Below, piece by piece: positions 57,255 through 64,000 of a stretch of 64,000 nucleotides of DNA (the first letter of the stretch is position 1; each line of letters begins with the position of its first letter). The stretch comes from Omphalotus guepiniiformis (lineage: Eukaryota > Basidiomycota > Agaricomycetes > Agaricales > Omphalotaceae): assembly GCA_028554645.1 (NCBI GenBank), contig JAQOOI010000063.1:992001-1056000 (forward strand). Reading direction: 5' to 3'. The notes beneath the pieces were generated by a model. The model did no database searches, was not told the origin of the DNA, and saw nothing but the letters and a program-made list of their open reading frames with translations. A program made the translations under genes and the position numbers.

Positions 57255-60200
57255 CTAGTCGCTACCAGGAGGTTTTGGAGGTAGGGGTAGGGGTGGCACT
57301 CCTATAACTTTCGAGTTGATGATGTTACCCTTTGTATCAAAGGCAGAAGAGAAAGGAGTGAAGGGTCGCATATCTAGAGCGGATACAGAGAGAGACATGT
57401 TACTGGTAGGTAGAGGTGGAACGTCGTCTTCCAACTGGATAGTTTGACCAACATATCGAGATACTCTGGCATCCTCCTCCTGAGTTTCTTGGATATATTC
57501 AGCAGGCGGGCGGGGCATCAGTGGTGGTGGCGCGGGGGGCTGAGTAAAAGACGAAGAAGGTGAAGGAGAGGAGTCTGCATGTGTGCCATTTGTATAGCCA
57601 TTCGTATAACCGTTGATTGGCGGCGGCGGAGGCCTAGAAGTCATACCTAAATCCTCGTTCTCGTAACGAGCTCGCAGGAGGGCCTTCTCTTCAACCGCTG
57701 TCATTACTCGGCTGCCTCCAGCAGCTGGAGGTGCTGGCGTGGGCCGCGGCCGTTGTGGAGACGGAGACGCTTGACGAGGTGGGGAAGGCGAACTTGTGCC
57801 AGATGCCATAGCCTGTGCATCTTGCAGTTCAAACTTCCTACGCATCATTTCCTTCTCCGCTATAGCGTTTTGAATGCTATTTCCCTCAAGGAATGGAGGT
57901 GGAGAGCTGGAGTAAGCAGGTACATCATTCGCTGCGTTATTCTGGCTCGCCATTGCTACAACGTCTTGTGCCTCATAGGCACGCCGCAAGCGTTCTTTCT
58001 CTGCAAGTTGAGTTCTAGCATCTAGTACGGGCACAGTAGAAGCTTCGAAAGACGGTGGCATGTCATTAGCAGGGGGAGGATTGAAGGTTGAAGAGGATGA
58101 ACCTCCATCAACCTCAAAGCCTGCGTTCTGGGTCCGCTCGACCGCCCGTTTTGCTTCCTCGTAACGTCTTAGAGCCGCCTTTTCTTCCTCCGCGCTAGGA
58201 TATTGTGGCACTGCGCTGGAGACGGAACCAGACCTAGAAGATTGGTAAGAGGACATAGAAGCAATATTTGGTTTGATGCTCTGTGGTTGTGGTGACACAT
58301 AGGTGTCCAACCCCTGATGTTTCATAGCTGCTGCTTGGGCTTGGTTGTATAATCGGGTCTTTTCTTCCTCAGCACTAAGCCAAGTTCCGCTACGCGTGGG
58401 TGATTTCGTTTGTGGAGGGCTGGCGCGAGTAGCAACGGGCGGCTATATGTGATGAAGCACATTTCAGCAATGGCGGATGAAGGGCTGACGTGATCATACA
58501 CCTACCGGACTAGCTCCTCTCAACGCGTTCGTCTGCGTTATCTCGGCTTGCGCCTTGGCCCTTTCATACAATCGTCGCTTTTCATCTTCGGCGGTCAGCC
58601 ACTGACGAGGGGAATCCTTGATTGACCCGCTACCAGACGGTCCCCGTCGATGCTGCGAGTCCTGTGCCACGTTCGTGACAGTAAACCGAGAGGAAGCATT
58701 TCCAGTCGCAGCATCGCTCGGTCGAAGACTCGTCCCTGTCGATGAAGCGGCTTGGTTAACGAGACTGCCAAACTCATCCGTGTGTCGTGCAGCAACTTTC
58801 GGTCCGTTGCTTTGACCGATCTTAGTGTGACTAGCGCCATAACCGAGTTCGTCGGCTTGGCCGTTGGTATTTGATGAATAGTCGTTACCGTTTACTGTGT
58901 TTGCCGTGGAAGGGCGAGTGAATTCAGTTTTGGAAGATAAACCTCCAAATGTTTGGGCCTCACTGGGGCGAGCCCTAGTTGCACTAGGCGCAGGCTCGAC
59001 ACGCATAGAAGGCGCTGCATTCACTGGAACGGGCGGTGTGTGAGCTGCGGTAGATGGTAGCAAGGAAAGAGCGGGGGCAGGTCCTATTCGTCGTATAGCT
59101 TCAGATGACACGACCCTGCATTGAAAGAGAGATCAGCTCACAAAGCTGAACGTATCAGCCACCACCGACCTTTGCCAATTGGAGAGAATGACGGGAAGAT
59201 CCATGACTAGAGGGTGAGCCGTATCCAGTAGTGCTTTTACACTAAGCATGTAGGTAATGTCGATGTGCCTCGCAGTGTTCAACGTTGTAGTTGTATGATT
59301 GGGTGAGACAGAACATGTCAATTCAGCCTTTTGAACCATGCCTCCGTACAAACTGAAGTTGACGGGCAATCTACTTTCGCCGACAATAGCCACTCTCACT
59401 TGCGGTACGTTCTTCTTTCCGGATGTGTACGGTCCGGCTCGAAAGATCGTTGATTCCTTTAAGGTAAGCTCGAATCCTCGAAGGAGGACCGTGTGCATAC
59501 TCTCGGATTTCAGAGTAGCCATGACGGATATTTTGTCCCCAGGACCGTAGCAGGTAGAACTGCGCTCAACAGTTAGAGTGACGCCTTCATGCGTGATCTG
59601 CCGGGTCTCAGGCTGGCAGTAGACAGGCCATGTGGAATGCAACTCATGCTTGTCAATGATGATGTTGGCCTGTGTAGACACAACGCTCGACTTCCTCCGT
59701 CTTAGAAAACTTCTGTATCTGAGATGTAAGCGCCAGTCCGTGACAAGCGGGAGACGCGTACCGTTTACCCTTCGTACAAACGCTGGCGAGCAATTCGTAT
59801 CTAATGCCCGCTGTATTAACAAAAAAGATCAATGATGACTACGTGGCCAAACAGAATTGAGCTTGCGTACCTCGATTCTCTAGCGCGATACTTGGTGGGA
59901 TGGATTCCGGTATGCGGATTTGGAACGGAAAGTCTTGCTGATATACAAGGAGGTTAAATTCTATAACTTTGGAAGTAAATCATACAACGTACTGAGCGCA
60001 AGATACCGTACTCGTCACTGGCCGTCCAGAGCGTAACCGGACTTGGGCCAACAAAATCATAGAACGTGTCCTGGGGACCTCCACCAGGTAGCGTCTCAAC
60101 CTTGCGAAGCTCAACCCGCACCCACTTTGCTTTGATGCCTTGAGGCCCAGCTCGAACTTCGATAGCCTATAAATGAAGACATATCAGTGCCATCATCCAT

Positions 60201-60456
60201 GAAATGCGCGCTGGGACCCGTACTCCTTTTACTGCAGCCTGCGGTCTATCCACTGCGCCTGGTGGAATTCCGGGGTATCCTGTCGACCACTCAAGACTTC
60301 AAAACCAATCTACAAGAAAGAAAGGTGAAACGTCGCTCACCATGGACAAAATCAACGTTCGGGGGAGGCCGAAGTGTTCTGGCACGCGCGGCTAAATGAG
60401 AAACCTCAAAGAATGAGAAGACATCAAGAGACGCACAATTTGACCTGTCCTGACAT
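57255..60456 (-). CDS. Alpha-arrestin-like trafficking adaptor with PY motif and repeated C-terminal helices
   Basis: About 870 residues. The start at 60456 spliced to an acceptor near 60399 gives MSGQVKLTLRPPPNVDFVHGYPG. The arrestin-N part continues VEVRAGPQGIKAKWVRVELRKVETL, DFPFQIRIPESIPPSI and RYELLASVCTKGKR; the arrestin-C part has STWPVYCQPETRQITHEGVTLTVERSSTCYGPGDKISV, LLRGFELTLKESTIFRAG and LPVNFSLYGGMV. The C-terminal 450 residues are Ser/Pro-rich with PPAEY at 57495-57509, a PPxY ligand for Nedd4/Rsp5 WW domains. Six copies of a charged helix motif (AEEEKxxLxxxYExA type) occur at intervals of about 50-70 residues (separate finding). Fungal alpha-arrestins direct Rsp5 to membrane transporters for endocytosis; partners here unknown. 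About eight GT-AG introns. Confidence 0.82.
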
Positions 60457-60706
60457 GCTTCCGTCGAGGCGCAAAGGGAGAAAATGCTAGAAATACAAGC
60501 TCAAGGCAGAAAGAAGTCTCACTGGCCGGTGCAGAGCCGCATCATTCTGCTGCATTGCCTTCTGACTTTATATAGACATAAGCGCTCGTGCTGTTTCACA
60601 GACCAGCCGATTTTCAACCTCCAATCTCCAATCAGAAATACAAGTACATCCTTCGAGTGCACCTCCAGAGTACTTTGCAGCAAAGATAATACAGACATGT
60701 TCGAGA

Positions 60707-62834
60707 CTAAAACTTGTACTCCTTCGCTTTCTTCCCATCCCGCTCCCGCTCCCTTTCCATTTTCTGCCTCTTCTTCGCCATCTCCTTCGCTACCATATCA
60801 GAAAAGTCTTCTTTATCAGCGCCCGGAACACCAGCCGACCCTCTGGAATGCGCGTCGTATCGTTTTCTGAGTTCTTCTTCCGACATTCCCTCAAGTTCCC
60901 CAGCATCAATTGATACATCAACACCATTCTTGCGCTGAAAAGGGAGCCGAGTTAGGGTAGGTCTCCGGCAAGACACTATCAACTTACCTTGGTACCACGT
61001 TCGTCACCTAATACTGGGATCGGTGCACCCGACACGGCTGTAACATCGTATCCTCGTTCGCTGCCCATCAGCCCTCTGACCGATGTCTGTTTCTCCGGTA
61101 CCACCTGGTATAATGATCTTGGACCAGACTCAACAGTTTCTGAGGCTGCGCGCGCAGAACTTTTCCGAAGTTCGAGGAAATCGGGTGTTTCTAATCCTCC
61201 AGCAATCGTCGATACAACACTCGCCATGCCGGATGGTGTCTCCAGTCCCGAAGGTGTCTGTAGACCATCGGCTGGGGCAGCTTCGGTTTCTTCCTCTTCC
61301 GATTCTTCTTCGCTCTCTGACTCTTCTTCCTCTGAAGGTAAACTTATATGAGAAAGACTAGTCGAAGTTGTTCAGATATGAACACTTGCCTTCCTCTGGC
61401 TCTAATTCACCCCAGAGATTTTTGTCGACGGGTTCTCCCATCTGTTTGCTTGCAATAAATACTTTGAAGAAGACAAAGATCAGAGTGACTTACGTTTGAG
61501 TCTCCAACTTTAGGTAGGACACCAAAAACGTCACCGTATAACGGCCGATTGTACTCGTCTAGAGGAGGCTTGCCCCATCCACCTGGGTGGAATCCCCACT
61601 GTGCACTACAAAAAAGTTATTCGATCTATGATAACAGCGCATTGAGACAAGGATTTACCCTTCAGGAATTGGTGAGTTGAGACCGGGTATCCGTAGCGTA
61701 GGGTAGCTCGGCGGTGGACCAAATCTTTGCATGCTAATGAGCCACGGTGGTGGCGCAAGTGGGGGGATCGAGAGTGCCTCAACGAGTTCCGGCGACAAGT
61801 CACCTGGCCGCTTCTCTTTCAGTGATGTTTCAAACTCTTTGCCTTCATAGTACCTGCGACAGAGCCACAATCAGCTGAGCTGCTGAGAACGACCAAAACA
61901 CGTACATCTCTCCAAAGCTTGTCACGGGTGGCTTTGTTTGAAATTTGAAGAATGCGTCATGGAGCTTTTGGTAGTCAATGTCCACCTTGCCCATCTTTGG
62001 CTGAACACGTTCCCGAGTTTTGGCTTTAAGGGACATGTTGGCCTCCTTTTCCTTCACAGCGTCTCGCATGGTAGCAATACCGGTGTCGGCAATGTACGCC
62101 GGAAGTTGAAACGGAGGCTTCTCAATACCACGCTTTCCCTGCAGATAGTCTCGCTTGGCACTCCAGTGTATTGGAATAGGTACCGTGTTTCGATAGCTTT
62201 TCAGATGAAGAAGAAGTCGAGGATCAGCCGCGGTAACGTCGGTCCATTCGACAACTTCTGGTTTCTTGACAAGTTGCTTGAGCTCGGCGACAGTGAGACG
62301 AGCCATCTTGCGTTGTTTCTTCTTTGAAATTGGTTTCTTTTCAGTGTCAGAAGCTTCGTCGTCCGAGGCCATATCATCGTCCGAATAGATAATCTCGCCT
62401 TTCGAAGGCTCCTGCTCTTGATTCTGCTACAGAAAGAGATCAGAGAAAGTACCAAGAAAAGATTTTATATAACACACTGAAGATTCCTCGGGGGGTAGCT
62501 GGAAGCGAGCAAATACGTCGGAGAATGCCTCAAGGACAGAGCCTTTGATATCCAACTGCTCAGGTACGTACTCGACATTGGCACCAACACTCTCCTTCGG
62601 ATCTTCCTCCATTTTCACGTCCTGTGCTTCCGTCGGCTTTCCGTCCTAGCAGCAGAGTCAATACTAGAGTGAACGAGAATGTAGACGAGGACGAACTTGA
62701 GGTTGGGCATGTTTCTTCTGCTTTAGCTTCAGTCTTCTCAGCTGGTTCTTCGACTTGATTGGCTTCCCATTTGGTGCCAGGCCATTCAAGTCGCCGTTGA
62801 GCTTTGGTACGGGGTCTTGAGTTTGGGCGACCAT
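60707..62834 (-). CDS. cus1: Splicing factor 3b subunit 2 (Cus1/SAP145)
   Basis: About 580 residues. Starts MVAQTQDPVPKLNGDLNGLAPNGKPIKSKNQLRRLKLKQKK, the basic SF3B2 leader. The conserved core (DUF382) reads RLTVAELKQLVKKPEVVEWTDVTAADPRLLLHLKSYRNTVPIPIHWSAKRDYLQGKRGIEKPPFQLPAYI, then the PSP domain IPPLAPPPWLISMQRFGPPPSYPTLRIPGLNSPIPEG and QWGFHPGGWGKPPLDEYNRPLYGDVFG, then an acidic stretch and the C-terminal RKNGVDVSI, LEGMSEEELRKRYD and AKKRQKMERERERDGKKAKEYKF. It is part of the U2 snRNP SF3b complex that binds the branch-site region. One intron (61389-61332) is GC-AG (AG|GCAAGT). Divergent from glutamine synthetase with 211 bp between starts. Confidence 0.93.
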
Positions 62835-62975
62835 GGAGGAGTAAGGAGTAAGAGTGTGGGAAGAAAAGTACCAAATAAGTAAATCGACGGAGGAAGTTCA
62901 CCGGGCCGGAAAGGGGCAAACTGGTTTGGGGCGGGAGCGCCAAGTCAAATAAGGTTTATCTCACTGGCCATTGGG

Positions 62976-62983
62976 TATAAATA
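62976..62983 (+). promoter_or_regulatory. TATA box of glutamine synthetase
   Basis: TATAAATA lies 63-70 bp before the ATG of the highly expressed glutamine synthetase gene, followed by a CT-rich leader (about 63005-63045). Position and sequence fit a fungal core promoter. Confidence 0.5.
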
Positions 62984-63045
62984 CAAAAGAGTCCAGCCCT
63001 CCGCTTTTTTACCCCAACTTCATTTTGACTTCATCCTCCGTCTCA

Positions 63046-64000
63046 ATGGCCTATCGCAACGATCTTCTTGCTCCCTTCCTCGCTCTTCCTCAGGGAGACA
63101 AGGTTCAAGCTGAATATGTGTTTTCTCTGCTTTCTTCGGTCTGTGCTGTTTCTGACTCGATATCAGATGTTTGGATCGATGGCGATGGTGGTCTTCGTTC
63201 CAAGACTACGGTCTGCAGTTCTCTCCTTTTGTTTTCTCGCTTTTTCAATGCTCATTTCAATTGCACGGACAGACTGTGAGTAAGAAGGTTACCGACATTG
63301 GCCAGCTCCGTATCTGGGACTTCGACGGTTCTTCAACCAACCAAGCTCCTGGAAACGACTCTGATGTCTACCTTCGACCTGCCGCTATCTTCAAAGATCC
63401 CTTCCGCGGTGGTGACAATATTCTAGTCCTTGCTGAGACGTACAACAACGACGGAACCCCCAACAAAACTAATTACCGCCACCATGCCAAGAAGATCATG
63501 GATCAGGCTAAAGATGTTGAGCCTTGGTTCGGTCTCGAGCAGGAATACACTCTCTTTGATGCAGATGGCACTCCTTTTGGTTGGCCAAAGGGTGGTTTCC
63601 CGGGTCCTCAGGGCCCATACTATTGCGGTGCAGGTACGTCGTCAATTTTTTTTTCTTTATCTTTCCCATACAGCCTCTCGATAACTCGGATCTCGCTCAG
63701 GAACTGGCAAGGTTTTTGCCCGTGACCTTATCGAAGCGCACTATCGGGCCTGCCTCTATGCTGGTGTCAATATCAGTGGAATCAACGCTGAAGTTATGCC
63801 CGCCCAGTGGGAATTCCAGGTCGGCCCTTGCGAGGGAATCTCCATGGGTGACCACCTTTGGATGGCTCGCTATCTTCTTATTCGAATCGCTGAGCAGTGG
63901 GGTATCAAAGTCTCTTTCCACCCCAAACCGCTGCAGGGTGACTGGAACGGTGCTGGATGCCACACCAACTACAGCACTAAGCCCATGCGTGAGCCCGGAG
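63046..64000 (+). CDS. gln1: Glutamine synthetase, N-terminal two thirds
   Basis: Cut by the right window edge. Reads [25 protein letters not shown], then [13 protein letters not shown], then [67 protein letters not shown], the catalytic glutamate in that motif, [41 protein letters not shown], and [25 protein letters not shown]. This is the eukaryotic GSII enzyme (about 355 residues complete), which makes glutamine from glutamate, ammonia and ATP in the cytosol. Two later introns (63210-63272 and about 63634-63700) are GT-AG. The first intron (63116-63170) cannot be cut as GT-AG without breaking the conserved AEYVWID; it is stop-free and 51 nt, so retention would insert 17 residues. Confidence 0.95.
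63116..63170 (+). other. Repeat-bounded intron without usable GT-AG ends (glutamine synthetase)
   Basis: ATGT occurs at 63116-63119 and 63167-63170. Removing 51 nt between the copies restores [11 protein letters not shown], invariant in fungal glutamine synthetases. GT directly follows; CAG directly precedes copy 2. GT-AG from GTGTTTTC to ATATCAG leaves two extra bases and shifts the frame. A CTGAC branch-like site and T-rich tract mark it as intron. No upstream donor with the needed phase exists in the exon. Confidence 0.65.

Noticed and set aside
1..64000. tRNA genes, CRISPR arrays, transposon ORFs or biosynthetic clusters
   Set aside because: I scanned by eye for tRNA B-box-like words, repeat arrays and transposase or reverse-transcriptase motifs and found none; the lone P450 has no cluster partners.

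Overview
The window is nuclear DNA of a filamentous basidiomycete, most likely an Agaricomycete. Evidence: about one gene per 2.3 kb on both strands, many introns of about 48-65 nt with fungal branch sites (CTAAC/CTGAC), short intergenic regions, and gene families typical of this group (Fmp27/BLTP2, QDE-1-type RNA-dependent RNA polymerase, Gfd2-like exonuclease, multi-exon P450, Lag1 ceramide synthase). I cannot name the species. No tRNA, rRNA, CRISPR array or transposon coding sequence was found.

Layout. 1-15 kb: 5' part of rtf2 (-, cut by the window edge), a cytochrome P450 (+), the 9.4-kb fmp27 lipid-transfer gene (+) and a DUF3112-like membrane protein (+). 15-25 kb: pcf11 (-), rpl9 (+), ste14 (-), mitochondrial EF-G2 mef2 (+) and a conserved protein I do not recognise (-). 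25-33 kb: a polyol dehydrogenase (-), a Ran1/Vhs1-like kinase (+), a Gfd2-like exonuclease (+), a small coiled-coil protein (+) and a PHAF1/UPF0183 protein (-). 33-43 kb: DNA polymerase epsilon subunit dpb2 (+), lag1 (-), rex3 (+) and rrn7 (+). 43-64 kb: a Ser-rich coiled-coil protein (+), an ER J-protein erj5 (+), an RNA-dependent RNA polymerase (+), AP-1 sigma aps1 (+), heat-shock factor (+), an alpha-arrestin (-), splicing factor cus1/SF3B2 (-) and the 5' part of glutamine synthetase (+, cut by the window edge).

The genes form no single pathway. They are mostly housekeeping genes: RNA processing (pcf11, cus1, rex3, Gfd2-like, RdRP), transcription (rrn7, HSF), replication (rtf2, dpb2), lipid and membrane traffic (fmp27, lag1, ste14, aps1, arrestin, PHAF1) and translation (rpl9, mef2). 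Many start-to-start pairs are divergent and very close (lag1/rex3 53 bp, ste14/mef2 about 100 bp, PHAF1/dpb2 165 bp), which implies shared promoters.

The most unusual signal is in the introns. Nearly all of the more than 100 introns I traced by hand have GT-AG ends that restore the conserved protein. At six places (DUF3112-like, pcf11, rpl9, HSF twice, glutamine synthetase) the conserved reading is restored only if a 49-59 nt segment is removed between two copies of a 4-12 nt direct repeat, one copy being kept. Ordinary GT-AG cutting there would shift the frame or delete conserved residues. A seventh intron (erj5) is a normal GT-AG intron framed by a perfect 12-bp direct repeat, as expected of a recent intron gain. 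About five introns use GC-AG ends. I propose these repeat-bounded introns as the thing to test.
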